Shown: positions 1-8,899, numbered from the stretch's first letter. The stretch is 64,000 nucleotides of DNA from Herbaspirillum frisingense GSF30 (GCF_000300975.2 NZ_AEEC02000011.1:80953-144952), one strand, 5' to 3'. Translations and numbers: made by a program. The notes: generated by a model not told the origin, from the letters alone.

Positions 1-963
1 GAAACCGTGGTTCTGCGAGGTGATCATCACCTGCTTGGAATCCAGGTCCTGCACCGGGTGGTTGGCGCCGTGGTGGCCGAACTTCATCTTCAGGGTCTTG
101 GCGCCCGAGGCCAGGGCCATGATCTGGTGACCCAGGCAGATGCCGAAGGTCGGGATGCCGCGTTCGATCAGCTCCTTGGAAGCGGCGATGGCGTAATCAC
201 AGGGTTCCGGATCGCCAGGACCGTTGGAGAGGAAGATGCCGTCCGGGTTCAGGGCCAGCGCCTCGGCGGCGGTGGCTTGCGCGGGCAGCACGGTGACCTT
301 GCAGCCGCGCTCGGCCAGCATGCGCAGGATGTTGAACTTGACGCCGTAGTCGAAGGCGACCACGTGGAATTTCGGGGTGATCTGCTGACCATAGCCGCGG
401 CCCAGGCGCCATTCGGTCTCGGTCCAGTTGTAGGCCTTCTGGGTGGAGACCACCTTGGCCAGGTCCATGCCGGCCAGGCCCGGGAAGGCACGTGCCAGTT
501 CCAGCGCCTTGGCGGTAGCGACCTCGATGTCCGCTTCACCGGCCACGATGGCGCCGTTCTGGGCACCCTTCTCGCGCAGGATGCGGGTCAGCTTGCGGGT
601 ATCGATGCCGGCGATGGAAACGATGTTGCTTTCCTTCAGGTAGTCCGACAGGGATTGCTGGCTGCGGAAGTTCGACAGCAGGCGCGGCAGGTCCTTGATG
701 ATCAGGCCGGCGGCGTGGATCTGCGAGGCTTCCACGTCTTCACGGTTCACGCCCGTGTTGCCGATGTGCGGATAGGTAAGGGTGACGATCTGGCGGCTGT
801 AGCTGGGGTCGGTCAGGATTTCCTGGTAGCCGGTCATCGCGGTATTGAACACCACCTCACCGGTGGTGTTGCCTGCGGCGCCGATGGAAAAACCTTGGAA
901 GACAGACCCGTCTGCGAGCGCGAGGATGGCCGGAATCGCGGGACCGGAAAGAAGAGGCAGCAA
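1..963 (-). CDS. carA: Carbamoyl-phosphate synthase small (glutaminase) subunit, 3' end cut by the window
   Basis: CarA hydrolyses glutamine and passes ammonia to CarB, giving carbamoyl phosphate for pyrimidine and arginine synthesis in the cytoplasm. Translation of the minus strand gives the family N-terminus ([14 protein letters not shown], then [16 protein letters not shown]). Further on are a [12 protein letters not shown] segment and the glutaminase nucleophile Cys in GICLGHQ; the frame is still open at QNHGF at the window edge. 321 codons are present of the usual 380 or so. The start is TTG at 963, supported by AGGAG six bases upstream. carB would be expected just beyond the edge. Confidence 0.95.
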   Translation of the reverse strand, partial: MLPLLSGPAIPAILALADGSVFQGFSIGAAGNTTGEVVFNTAMTGYQEILTDPSYSRQIVTLTYPHIGNTGVNREDVEASQIHAAGLIIKDLPRLLSNFRSQQSLSDYLKESNIVSIAGIDTRKLTRILREKGAQNGAIVAGEADIEVATAKALELARAFPGLAGMDLAKVVSTQKAYNWTETEWRLGRGYGQQITPKFHVVAFDYGVKFNILRMLAERGCKVTVLPAQATAAEALALNPDGIFLSNGPGDPEPCDYAIAASKELIERGIPTFGICLGHQIMALASGAKTLKMKFGHHGANHPVQDLDSKQVMITSQNHGF

Positions 964-1139
964 GGGTAACTCCTGAGATTGTTACCGCCGCGGCTGGATG
1001 ACCGGAAGACCTTTGCGCGCCAAAACCGACCGGCGCGAACACCCCGACTCATTCGGTACGGGAGCGTGGCTGGGCCTGTTAGGAACGAGGAAGAGGAATG
1101 GCTATGCGCTACGGCGGATAAAATTGGCTAAACCGCTCA

Positions 1140-1168
1140 ATTATAGCGCAAGAGGCTCCCTCCGGCAA
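1140..1168 (-). promoter_or_regulatory. Probable carA promoter
   Basis: On the minus strand TTGCCG (1168-1163) and a perfect TATAAT (1145-1140) are 17 bases apart. This would leave a leader of about 170 bases before carA. No peptide-type attenuator was recognised in the leader. The rest of the 964-1262 gap shows no gene. Confidence 0.55.
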
Positions 1169-1227
1169 ATCACGGATGGCCGAACTTGCTTCTGGAAGCA
1201 CCGAAATGGGGTGCCGAAGGAGGGAAC

Positions 1228-1249
1228 GCCGGCAGACAGCGCTGCCGGC
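1228..1249. terminator. Hairpin downstream of the GlcG/HbpS-type gene
   Basis: Perfect 8-bp arms GCCGGCAG / CTGCCGGC enclose six bases, 14 bases beyond the stop of the minus-strand gene at 1263. There is no T-run after it on either strand, so intrinsic termination is only a possibility. Confidence 0.35.
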
Positions 1250-1262
1250 GCAACGCGGCGTA

Positions 1263-1670
1263 TTACAGGCCCAGGGCGGCGATACCGGCCTTGGCGATCT
1301 GCACGTCTTCGGAAGACTTCACGCCGGAAACGCCCACGGCGCCCACGTAGTGACCCTCGACCACGACCGGCACGCCGCCTTCGAGCAGGCCGTCCAGGCC
1401 GGGGGCGCTCAGGAAGGAGACGCGACCGTTGTTGATCATGTCTTCATAGATCTTGCTTTCGCGGCGACCCAGGGCGGCGGTGCGCGCCTTGGCCGGTGCG
1501 ATCTGCGAGGAAATCGGGGCGGTGCCGTCCATGCGCTGCAGCCACAGCAGGTGGCCGCCGTCATCGACCACGGAGATGGCCACGTTCCAGTTGTTGGCGC
1601 GGGCTTCGGCTTCAGCACCGGCGGCGATCTTCTTCACGTCGTCCAGCGACAGAAACGGTTTGGTTTGCAT
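1263..1670 (-). CDS. GlcG/HbpS-type (DUF336) heme-binding-like protein
   Basis: A 135-residue single-domain protein of the GlcG/HbpS (DUF336) fold family. It shows the hallmark N-terminal region (LDDVKKIAAGAEAEARANNW), the VSVVDDGGHLLW-like core, and the glycine-rich segment LLEGGVPVV followed by VGAVGVSG. Members bind heme or small ligands, or accompany glycolate and aromatic degradation; the exact role here is unknown. The start at 1670 was preferred to two upstream starts because GGAG lies five bases before it. There is no signal peptide. It stands alone between carA and the divergent NlpC/P60 gene. Confidence 0.82.
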   Translation of the reverse strand: MQTKPFLSLDDVKKIAAGAEAEARANNWNVAISVVDDGGHLLWLQRMDGTAPISSQIAPAKARTAALGRRESKIYEDMINNGRVSFLSAPGLDGLLEGGVPVVVEGHYVGAVGVSGVKSSEDVQIAKAGIAALGL

Positions 1671-1875
1671 GTTTGCTCCGATAGGCATAAAAAATCGAAC
1701 GCTGATTGTACGGCCATAAAGTCGTTTTGACATCCCATGCCAGCAAACTCATCCATGCGACTTGCATGAATCATTTTCAGCACTTCGCCATCCCAATCAC
1801 GCCTCCCCTAAATTCCCACATCCCGAGAACACAAGAACTGCACCCCGACTCATCCGCAAATCATTTACAGAAAAA

Positions 1876-1899
1876 TTTTCCTAGGGCCCTGTAGGAAAA
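1876..1899. repeat. Inverted repeat in the 1671-2039 gap
   Basis: TTTTCCTA / TAGGAAAA arms (8 of 8 paired) surround an 8-base GC-rich loop that is itself partly self-complementary. It lies between two divergent genes, so a terminator would have nothing obvious to stop; a protein-binding site or structured leader is possible. Nothing else but the promoter below was seen in this gap. Confidence 0.4.
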
Positions 1900-1982
1900 A
1901 CACTTACTGGGAGATGACGCTAAATACCCCCTTTTTGCCCCGCAAATCATTCCATTTTGCCAAGCTGGCACGAATCCAGCTT

Positions 1983-2011
1983 TTGACAAGCCGTAAGATT
2001 TACCTTACAGT
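1983..2011 (+). promoter_or_regulatory. Promoter of the NlpC/P60 gene, with overlapping inverted repeat
   Basis: A consensus TTGACA (1983-1988) is followed after 17 bases by TACAGT (2006-2011). The spacer carries GTAAG-N6-CTTAC (1993-2008), which overlaps the -10 and could be an operator. Confidence 0.6.
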
Positions 2012-2039
2012 CCCGCAATCCTATTTTGAGAGGATCCCG

Positions 2040-2642
2040 ATGACCCTACGCCGATCTGACCGAATCCGACGACAAACCGCTCGTGCGTGCGCGCTCGCAG
2101 CCGGCCTTTGGATCAGTGCATCGGCCTATTCCGCTGACCTTTCCCTGGCAGCGCAGGATCTTCCTCCTCCTCAAGCAACCTCCCCGCAAGCCCAGCAGTT
2201 GATCAGCAAGACCAATCTTGCGATCGCCCGCCTGCAAGACATCACCAACCGCGCATCCGAACTGGCCACCCAGGCCCTGGCCATGTTGGGCATCAATTAC
2301 CGCTACGGCGGCAATTCGCCCGATACCGGCCTGGACTGCAGCGGCCTGGTGCGCTACGTCTTCAAGGAAGCATGGGGCACCGACCTGCCGCGCACTTCGC
2401 TGGAAATCAGCCGCGTGGGCGAAAAGATCGGCCGCGACAATCTGCAGCCTGGCGACCTGGTGTTCTACAACACCCTGCGCCGCGGCTTCTCGCACGTGGG
2501 CATCTACCTGGGCGACGGCAAGTTCATCCACTCACCCTCGGCCGGTGGCCAGGTGCGCATCGAGAGCATGGACGAGTCCTACTGGAAGAAGCGCTTCAAT
2601 GGTGCAAGACGCATCATGGCGGGCGAAGAAGAGCAGAAATAG
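2040..2642 (+). CDS. Secreted NlpC/P60 family peptidoglycan endopeptidase
   Basis: Probably cleaves peptide stems of peptidoglycan in the periplasm. The 200-residue protein begins with an arginine-rich signal peptide (cleavage likely after ASAYSA, about residue 32). It ends in an NlpC/P60 domain of about 120 residues: YRYGGN, then the catalytic Cys in LDCSGLV, PRTS, QPGDLVFY, the catalytic His in HVGIYLGDG and a third polar His in FIHSPS. The start at 2040 has AGAGG upstream and gives a clean signal peptide; a start 126 bases upstream would bury it. A strong terminator follows. Confidence 0.88.
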   Translation: MTLRRSDRIRRQTARACALAAGLWISASAYSADLSLAAQDLPPPQATSPQAQQLISKTNLAIARLQDITNRASELATQALAMLGINYRYGGNSPDTGLDCSGLVRYVFKEAWGTDLPRTSLEISRVGEKIGRDNLQPGDLVFYNTLRRGFSHVGIYLGDGKFIHSPSAGGQVRIESMDESYWKKRFNGARRIMAGEEEQK

Positions 2643-2694
2643 GCACCGCAACGGTGCAAGCGCAAACGCTATAAACGATACAAACGATACAAAC

Positions 2695-2728
2695 AAAATG
2701 GCCGCTGGAAAATCCAGCGGCCATTTTT
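2695..2728. terminator. Bidirectional intrinsic terminator between convergent genes
   Basis: A 15-bp perfect stem (AAAATGGCCGCTGGA paired with TCCAGCGGCCATTTT) with a 3-base loop, T-rich on both strands. It lies between the NlpC/P60 gene and the convergent patatin gene and can serve both. Confidence 0.9.
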
Positions 2729-2752
2729 ATTTCCGTCAGGAAAACCTGAAAA

Positions 2753-3724
2753 TCAGTTCCCCGTCGCCATCAACCTGAGCTTGCGCTTGATCTCCGGCAT
2801 GGCCGCCGTAGCCGCTTGCTCGCCCGCCAGGATGGCCACGTTGCGGCTGGCGAAGTCGCTGCCCTTCATCGCCCCCAGACTCGGCTGCAGCACGATATCG
2901 GCATTCTTCAGCTCATACTGGTTGATGGTCTGCCCCATGATCGCAAAGGTCTGCAGCAGCACGTCGATGGAACTGCTGGAAGCCGCCTGCGCCTCCGGAT
3001 TGGCCGAGATGTTGACCGCGATCACGAAGTCCGCCCCCATCTGCCGCGCATAGCGCACCGGCACCGGCGACACCAGTCCGCCATCGACATAGGTATGGTC
3101 GCCGATCTTCACCGACTGGAACACCCCCGGCACCGCCGACGAAGCCCGCACCGCGACGCCCGCATTGCCGCGCTGGAACAGGATGGGCTGGCCGCTGCGC
3201 AGGTCGGTGGCGACCGCGCCGAAGGGAATCTTGAATTTTTCGATGGGAACGTTGTGCACCGCCTTGTTCACGTAGTTCTGCACGCCCTCCCCCTTGATCA
3301 CCCCGCTGACCTTGGCGAACAAGGGCACCGACCAGTCCGAGATGGAGGCTTCATCCATGGACATCGCCAGCTTCTGCAAGGCAAAGCCATCGTTGCCGGC
3401 GGCATAGAGCGCCCCCACCAGGCTGCCCGCGCTGGTACCGGCCACCACGTCTACCGTGATGCCCTGCGCCTCCAGCGCCTTGATCACGCCGATGTGCGCA
3501 AACCCGCGCGCAGCGCCGCCGCCCAGGGCCAGGCCGATCCTGATCTTGCGTGGCGCCACCGGCACCGGGGTGACTGTCGTGACAGCGGGGGTTGCAGGGC
3601 TACCGGCGGTAGATTCGACAGACGCTGGCGACGCGTTGCCCGGCACCCAGGAAGGGGTACCGCAGGCCGACAGCAGGAAAGTGGAAGCGACGGCAACAGC
3701 CGTCAGGCGGAAGGAGAAGCGCAT
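2753..3724 (-). CDS. Patatin-like phospholipase lipoprotein (RssA-like)
   Basis: A 323-residue patatin-family serine hydrolase, likely acting on phospholipids. A lipoprotein signal peptide ends in the lipobox LLSACG, so it should be anchored in an envelope membrane. The patatin domain starts near residue 45: oxyanion hole GLALGGGAARGFAHIG, nucleophile Ser in GTSAGS, and the dyad Asp in YVDGGLVSP, all intact. The start at 3724 (ATG) gives the compact lipoprotein signal; an in-frame TTG at 3739 is the alternative. It is a single gene sharing the terminator at 2695-2728. Confidence 0.9.
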   Translation of the reverse strand: MRFSFRLTAVAVASTFLLSACGTPSWVPGNASPASVESTAGSPATPAVTTVTPVPVAPRKIRIGLALGGGAARGFAHIGVIKALEAQGITVDVVAGTSAGSLVGALYAAGNDGFALQKLAMSMDEASISDWSVPLFAKVSGVIKGEGVQNYVNKAVHNVPIEKFKIPFGAVATDLRSGQPILFQRGNAGVAVRASSAVPGVFQSVKIGDHTYVDGGLVSPVPVRYARQMGADFVIAVNISANPEAQAASSSSIDVLLQTFAIMGQTINQYELKNADIVLQPSLGAMKGSDFASRNVAILAGEQAATAAMPEIKRKLRLMATGN

Positions 3725-3856
3725 GACACCACGGGGCAATATCGAAGCCCGTCATTGTACTGCAAGCCCCCGACCCGACCTCAGGCGGCCGGCCGCCAGG
3801 GGCGGTGGTGTAGAATGCGGCCCCGGCTCACGATCTGTTAGGCAAGGCTTCGCCCC

Positions 3857-4765
3857 ATGAATATCGTCATCAACGAAGAACTCCAGAAGTACATCGATCC
3901 CCTCACCCCCAACGAATACGCCGCCCTGGAACGCAGCCTGCTGGCCGAAGGCTGCCGCGATGCGCTGGTGCTGTGGGGCGAGGTGCTCATCGATGGTCAC
4001 AACCGTTACGAAATCTGCCGCAAGTACGACCTGCCCTTCAAGACGGTCCACAACGATAGCTTCAAGTCGCTGGAAGACGTGCTGCTGTGGATGATCGATA
4101 ACCAGCTCGGCCGCCGCAGCGTCTCCGACTTCCAGCGCGGCATGCTGGCCCTGCGCAAGCGCGACATCATCGCCGCCCGCACCAAGGCCGAAGCCACGCC
4201 GGCCAAATCGGCCGCCAGCGACGACGGCAGCACCGCCGACCCCGCCACGAACAACGAGGACGCCGCGTCCGGCGATGCCCCCTGGCACGCCGACGACGAC
4301 ACCGGTCGCATCAAGACGCGCGAAGACATCGCCCGCGCCGCCGGCATCAGCAGCGCCACCATCGGCCAGATCGACCGCATCCGCAAGACCGCCGCCCCGG
4401 AACTGGTAGAGGCCGTGCGCACCGGCACCATCTCCATCAATGCCGCCGCTGCCGTGGCGACCCTGCCCAGCGAGGCGCAGGTCAGCGCCGTGGCCGGAGG
4501 CAAGAAGGAACTGCGCGAAGCCGCCAAGAAAGTGCGCGAACAGAAAGCCGCCACCCGCACCCCGCGCGCCCCCGCCAGCGACGACGGCGCCACCGGCAGC
4601 AGCAGCGCCATCCCCTTGGTGGAAGGCCAGGAAAACGAACTCACCGCCACCCTGCGCCGCGAGATCGCCGCACTGCAGAACCGGGTCTCGCGCCTGTCCG
4701 AAGAAAACCAGGGCCTGCGTGCCGAACTGGCCCTGCTCAAGGCCGGCAGCGACCAGCAGGCCTGA
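3857..4765 (+). CDS. ParB/Srx-fold N-terminal domain protein with C-terminal coiled coil
   Basis: 302 residues. Residues 1-95 match the ParB/Srx-like fold (LTPNEYAALERSLLAEG, then LIDGHNRYEICRKY). The middle holds an HTH-like stretch (TREDIARAAGISSATIGQIDRI) typical of ParB relatives in plasmids and integrative elements. A low-complexity Ala/Asp linker and a leucine-rich coiled coil (about 255-300) follow, probably for dimerisation. No parA partner is present, so a chromosome-partition role is unlikely; a DNA-binding or nucleotidase role is a guess. It lies 25 bases upstream of yigZ in the same direction. Confidence 0.75.
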   Translation: MNIVINEELQKYIDPLTPNEYAALERSLLAEGCRDALVLWGEVLIDGHNRYEICRKYDLPFKTVHNDSFKSLEDVLLWMIDNQLGRRSVSDFQRGMLALRKRDIIAARTKAEATPAKSAASDDGSTADPATNNEDAASGDAPWHADDDTGRIKTREDIARAAGISSATIGQIDRIRKTAAPELVEAVRTGTISINAAAAVATLPSEAQVSAVAGGKKELREAAKKVREQKAATRTPRAPASDDGATGSSSAIPLVEGQENELTATLRREIAALQNRVSRLSEENQGLRAELALLKAGSDQQA

Positions 4766-4790
4766 GGCCCAGGCGCACGGGCAAGTCACC

Positions 4791-5381
4791 ATGGCCACCT
4801 TCACCATCGCCCAGCGGGCCGAGATCGAACTGGAAATCCGCAAGAGCCGCTTCATCGGCATCGTCCAGCCGGTCGCGGGGCGCGAGGCCGCCATGCAGGA
4901 AATCGCCCGCATGCGCGAGGCCCATCGCAGTGCCACCCACGTCTGCTGGGCGCTGATGGCCGGCGGCCAGTCCGGCATGTCCGACGACGGCGAACCCTCC
5001 GGCACCGCCGGCCGCCCCATGCTGGAGGTCTTGCGTCACCACGAACTGGATGGCGTACTGGCCATGGTGGTGCGCTACTACGGTGGCGTCAAACTGGGCG
5101 CAGGTGGGCTGGTGCGTGCCTATACCGACGCCATCGCCACTGCCCTCAAGACCAGCGAACGCACCGAACGCGTGGCCCAGGCCGAGATCGAGATCGGGGT
5201 GGTCTATTCGGCCGAACCGCAACTGCGGCACTGGCTGGCGCAGCAAAAGTACCAACTGCTGGACAGCCGCCACGACACCCTGGCCCACCTCCACCTGCGC
5301 CTGCCCGAGGCCGCCCTGGCTCAGGCCGAAGAAGCGATCCGCCGACTCTCCTCGAACGCCGAGATCAAGCGCATCATCTGA
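4791..5381 (+). CDS. yigZ: YigZ/IMPACT family protein (UPF0029)
   Basis: A 196-residue member of the YigZ/IMPACT family, whose eukaryotic relatives modulate translation control and whose bacterial role is uncertain. The family core is clear: EIRKSRFIG near the N-terminus, then SGMSDDGEPSGTAGRPML and VVRYYGGVKLGAGGLVRAY, then the C-terminal DUF1949-type half. The start at 4791 gives MATFTIAQRAEIELEI. It overlaps the small minus-strand gene at 5321-5518 in a convergent tail-to-tail arrangement. Confidence 0.92.
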   Translation: MATFTIAQRAEIELEIRKSRFIGIVQPVAGREAAMQEIARMREAHRSATHVCWALMAGGQSGMSDDGEPSGTAGRPMLEVLRHHELDGVLAMVVRYYGGVKLGAGGLVRAYTDAIATALKTSERTERVAQAEIEIGVVYSAEPQLRHWLAQQKYQLLDSRHDTLAHLHLRLPEAALAQAEEAIRRLSSNAEIKRII

Positions 5382-5518
5382 TCCATCCGCTCGCGCAGAC
5401 CCACGTCCGGACGGCGCGACCACAGCATGTCGAACTCCGCCACCAGCAGGTGGTAGTCGATCTCGCTGATGGGCGCGGGCGTGAACCCGAGCGCGGCAGC
5501 CTCCGCAGGCACAGGCAT
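5321..5518 (-). CDS. Small conserved-looking hypothetical protein
   Basis: A 65-residue acidic and hydrophobic protein (EIDYHLLVAEFDMLWSRR, then RERMDQMMRLISAFE) not recognised as a known family. Support comes from position: its ATG at 5518 lies four bases beyond the stop of the upstream MFS gene, and the GGGGAG at the end of that gene is its ribosome-binding site, a typical translational coupling. Its 3' end overlaps yigZ by 61 bases. Composition looks like a real helical protein, unlike the usual shadow frames. No signal peptide or membrane segment. Confidence 0.6.
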   Translation of the reverse strand: MPVPAEAAALGFTPAPISEIDYHLLVAEFDMLWSRRPDVGLRERMDQMMRLISAFEESRRIASSA

Positions 5519-5522
5519 CTCA

Positions 5523-6995
5523 TCACTCCCCATGCGCCACCAACCTCCGCGTCAACACGGTCGCCATCGCCGGTGCCAGCGCAAACGCCGCAAACAGCAC
5601 CCAGGCGGCCTGACGTGCGCCCTCCTCTTCCTGCCCGCCCGACAGGCCCAGCCCGGCCTGGTTGGCAATCAGACCGGCCAGCGCCGCACCAATGGCCATC
5701 GCATACAACTGCACAGTGGTGATGGCCGCCGAGGTCAGGTTTTCCTCGCCCGGTCGCGCCGCCTGCATAGCCCGCGCCACCAGGTGCGGCCAGCCTATGC
5801 CTATGCCCAGGCCGGTCACCGCCAGCGCCAGCACCATCAGCACATCCACCAGCGCAGCACTGGCCAGCAGCCGCGTGGGCAACAGACTCGGCAACAGCAA
5901 TGCCAGCGCCACCAGCCCCAGCAGCATCAGCCACGGCCCCAGGCGGATCATGCGGGCCGCCGCCGATGCACTGCGCCCGGAACCGGCCAGTGAACCCACG
6001 CTCCAGCCACCAGCCATGGCAGCCGTCGCATAGCCCGCCCCCAGCGGCGCAAAGCCATGCAGGGTCTGGAGGAAATATGGCACGAAGATTTCTACGCAGC
6101 TGGCCAGCACCAGCAGCGAGATGCAGGCAAAGGCGCACCCCATCACCCTAGAAAGCCGGTAACCATCACGCGGCAGCAGGCTGATGCGTGAACGCAGATC
6201 GATGCGCGCCACCCACAGTCCCAGCACGGCCCCACCCAGCACGCAGGCCGCCGCCGCCCAGGTCTGCTCAGTTTGCGCCGCCAGCGCCACCAGCAAGACC
6301 GACAGCGCCAGCAGCAGGATGCGCCCCAACGGCATGGCCTGATGTACATCGGACTGGGCACGCACCCGGCGCGGCCCCAGTTGCCCCACCACCAGTGCAG
6401 CCTGCAGCAGCAACAAGGGCAGCAAGGCGAAGAAGGCCAGTCGCCAGTGGCCGCCGGCTGCGAACAGCCCACCCACCGCCGGCCCCAGCAGGGTCGAAAT
6501 ACCCCACATGCCCGAGACCAGTGCGATGGCCCGCGACCATAACCGCTGCTCGAACACCAACGGAATCAGCGCGTACCCCAGCGAAGCCAGCAGCCCGCCG
6601 CCGATCCCCTGCACCGCCCGCCCAGCCAGCATCCAGCCCATGCTGGTGGCGCCCGCGCACAACATCGCGCCCGCCCCGAATACCGCCAATGAGAGCAGGT
6701 AGGCGCTACGCGCGCCCAGTCGCGAGAGCAGCTTGCCAGTCAGGGTCGAGCCAATGATGGAGGTGACCACGAACAGGGTCACGTTCCAGGCGTAATAAGC
6801 GAGGCCGCCGATATCGCCCACCACCGAAGGCAGGATGGTGGTGACGATGTGCACATTGATCGCATGCAGCGCCACGCCACCGGTCAGCGCCACCGCGCAC
6901 CAGCCGTGGCGACGCCCCAGCAGGTCGCCCCAGCTGGCCACGCTGGCGGGCTCGGACGCAGTCGCGATGGAAGGTGCGGAAGAGGAAGTTGTCAT
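5523..6995 (-). CDS. MFS transporter, 14-TM drug exporter type (DHA2-like)
   Basis: A 490-residue inner-membrane transporter with about 14 hydrophobic segments, the length and pattern of proton-driven DHA2 exporters. Visible features are LPSVVGDIGGLAYYAWNVTLFVVTSIIG near the first helices, the loop motif GKLLSRLGARSAY, and GRAVQGIGGGLLASLGYALIP, a motif-C-like region of antiporters. The start at 6995 has AAGGA seven bases upstream; an upstream ATG would add a Cys-rich unlikely leader. It is divergent from a regulator gene and shares with it a palindromic control region, so it is probably that regulator's target. Confidence 0.85.
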   Translation of the reverse strand: MTTSSSAPSIATASEPASVASWGDLLGRRHGWCAVALTGGVALHAINVHIVTTILPSVVGDIGGLAYYAWNVTLFVVTSIIGSTLTGKLLSRLGARSAYLLSLAVFGAGAMLCAGATSMGWMLAGRAVQGIGGGLLASLGYALIPLVFEQRLWSRAIALVSGMWGISTLLGPAVGGLFAAGGHWRLAFFALLPLLLLQAALVVGQLGPRRVRAQSDVHQAMPLGRILLLALSVLLVALAAQTEQTWAAAACVLGGAVLGLWVARIDLRSRISLLPRDGYRLSRVMGCAFACISLLVLASCVEIFVPYFLQTLHGFAPLGAGYATAAMAGGWSVGSLAGSGRSASAAARMIRLGPWLMLLGLVALALLLPSLLPTRLLASAALVDVLMVLALAVTGLGIGIGWPHLVARAMQAARPGEENLTSAAITTVQLYAMAIGAALAGLIANQAGLGLSGGQEEEGARQAAWVLFAAFALAPAMATVLTRRLVAHGE

Positions 6996-7119
6996 GGCAT
7001 ATCCTTCATGAAGGGCGGCGGGCGGAGGCAGGTCCGCAACAAGTAGCAACAAGTAGCAACACGCAGCAACATGCCGCATCAATGACTGATCGACTTACAC
7101 CCTGCGCCGGTTTATTATC

Positions 7120-7144
7120 CAAGAATATTCTTGCTTAATTAAGC
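7120..7144. promoter_or_regulatory. Two abutting perfect palindromes, probable operators
   Basis: CAAGAATATTCTTG (7120-7133) and GCTTAATTAAGC (7133-7144) are both perfect palindromes sharing one base. They sit between the divergent MFS and regulator genes, a natural place for autoregulation. No intervening gene. Confidence 0.65.
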
Positions 7145-7192
7145 GTATCGTAAAACGAAGTCCACAATTTAACAAGCCAACACTTGGAAAAT

Positions 7193-7867
7193 ATGCAGCC
7201 GCTCACCTCGAACCAGTCCCCTCCTCAGGCAGGCCCCAGCACCGCCGAACGCATCCTCCTACGCCTGAAGACCCGCGGTCCCGCCGCCGCCAGCGAACTG
7301 GCCGGGGAGCTGGAGATGACCGCCGAAGCGGCACGCCAACAGATCCAGAAGCTGGCCGCCGAAGGCCTGATCGCCAGCCGCCAGGCCGCAGCCGTGGCGC
7401 GCGCCGGGCGGCCGCGCCAGGAATGGGAGCTGACCGCAAGCGGCCATGCCCGCTTCCCCGACACGCATGCGCAACTGACGGTGCAACTGCTGGGGTCGAT
7501 CCGCCAGCTGTTCGGCGAACCCGGACTGGACAAGCTGATCGGCCAGCGCGAAACCGAGATGCGGTCGCAATACCTGCGCCTCTGCGCCGACCTGCCGACC
7601 CTCCCGAAGAAGCTGGAAAAACTGGCCGACATCCGCAGTGCCGAAGGCTACATGGCCAGGGTGGAGAAGGAGGGCAAGGACTGGCTGCTGATCGAAGACC
7701 ACTGCCCCATCTGCGCCGCCGCAATGACCTGCCAGGGCTTCTGCCGTTCGGAGCTCCAGCTCTTTGGCGAAGTGCTCGGGGGCGAGGCCGAGATCACCCG
7801 CGAAGAGCACCTGCCGGCCGGAGCACGACGCTGCGTCTATCGCATCCGTCGCATCGCCGCTGGCTGA
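7193..7867 (+). CDS. Winged-helix regulator with C-terminal cysteine cluster (SufR/DeoR-like)
   Basis: 224 residues. An N-terminal winged helix (about 18-75: ERILLRLKTRGPAAASELAGELEM, then AARQQIQKLAAEGLI) is followed by an effector half. The effector half has a Cys cluster C-X2-C-X5-C-X3-C at about residues 171, 174, 180 and 184, and a later Cys near 214. This recalls regulators that bind an Fe-S cluster or metal (SufR type), but spacing is not the SufR spacing, so the ligand is unknown. Start chosen at ATG 7193; TTG at 7184 is possible. It likely controls the divergent MFS gene. Confidence 0.75.
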   Translation: MQPLTSNQSPPQAGPSTAERILLRLKTRGPAAASELAGELEMTAEAARQQIQKLAAEGLIASRQAAAVARAGRPRQEWELTASGHARFPDTHAQLTVQLLGSIRQLFGEPGLDKLIGQRETEMRSQYLRLCADLPTLPKKLEKLADIRSAEGYMARVEKEGKDWLLIEDHCPICAAAMTCQGFCRSELQLFGEVLGGEAEITREEHLPAGARRCVYRIRRIAAG

Positions 7868-8003
7868 GTCCGGCGAAAGTCCCCCGGCGCCAACAAACTG
7901 CGCTGAACGCCCCCGATCTGTGCGAACATCCCCGGCGCCGCGCCGCATCGGGGGATGCCGGCCGGCGACCTGCCACCGCCACGCTTATTCAAAAGGGGAA
8001 GCC

Positions 8004-8861
8004 ATGCCACCAGATCAAAGTGATTTCGACCCGGTCCTGTTCATCGCCGACGGTCCCTCGCAAGCCCTGCTCGACCCGAACCAGTACCCCTACATGTGCA
8101 ACCAGAACGGCCATGGCCTGCAGAGCCAGACCGTGGTCGGCGAACTCATCACCCTGGCCCAGGAAGCACCGGAACTGGAACGCGGTGCCACCTACCGCGA
8201 TATTGCCCACTGGCCGCGCAAGATCACGCCCAAGGACTGGCCGGCCTACGAGATCACCGAGTTCGACTTCCGCGTTCCCGAGGTCCGCTACGAACCCCTG
8301 CCCGCCACCCCGGAAAATGCCCAGGCCTTCGGCGCCACGCTGCTGCGCAACGGCCAGTGCCTCAGCTTCACCTATCAGGGATTGGTGATGGCCCAGTACA
8401 CCTACGGCAAATGGGCCGGCTATGAATCCCCCTATCTCGGCGACGGCCGCAGCCGCGAACTGTTGACCTGGAACGCCACCGACCTGGAGTACCACGACTT
8501 CGCCCACATCTTCTTCTCGCAGGGTCCCGAACCGCTGGTGATCACGGTGGCGCGCTGGCGCCCCTACGTCAATGAAATCAGCCTGGCCGACCTGTGGGTG
8601 GAACCGGGCGACGCCCTGGTGATCCCACCCAAGCGCATGGCGCCGCCACCCACCCCGGGCATGAGCGAGGCCCAGAAACGCCTGCTGGTGGTGGACATGC
8701 ACAACAACCGCAATTCGGCCCAGGCCTGCCGTCGCTACGACGGCCCGCCCGGCCTGGCCACGGTGACCGTGCTGGCGGATGAGCAGGTGATGTCGGCGCC
8801 GCTGACCCGGCCTTATTACCATGAGGAAAAGCAGCCTACCTGGCATGGCATGTTGCGTTGA
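8004..8861 (+). CDS. Hypothetical protein, 285 residues
   Basis: Not recognised. It is a soluble protein rich in Tyr, Trp and Pro, without signal peptide or membrane segment; the middle and C-terminal halves look like beta-rich enzyme or scaffold sequence (LEYHDFAHIFFSQG, WVEPGDALVIPPKRM, VVDMHNNRNSAQACRRYDG). AAAAGGGG ten or so bases before the ATG decides the start; upstream in-frame codons look non-coding. It stands alone between the regulator gene and the toxin-antitoxin pair, 136 bases after the former. Confidence 0.7.
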   Translation: MPPDQSDFDPVLFIADGPSQALLDPNQYPYMCNQNGHGLQSQTVVGELITLAQEAPELERGATYRDIAHWPRKITPKDWPAYEITEFDFRVPEVRYEPLPATPENAQAFGATLLRNGQCLSFTYQGLVMAQYTYGKWAGYESPYLGDGRSRELLTWNATDLEYHDFAHIFFSQGPEPLVITVARWRPYVNEISLADLWVEPGDALVIPPKRMAPPPTPGMSEAQKRLLVVDMHNNRNSAQACRRYDGPPGLATVTVLADEQVMSAPLTRPYYHEEKQPTWHGMLR

Positions 8862-8899
8862 ATCACGATCTTGGCCAGCGATAGGCATTTCAGGAAAAT

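Noticed and set aside
1706..1894. 62-residue plus-strand frame
   Set aside because: No ribosome-binding site or recognisable domain; overlaps the start region of the GlcG/HbpS-type gene and an inverted repeat.
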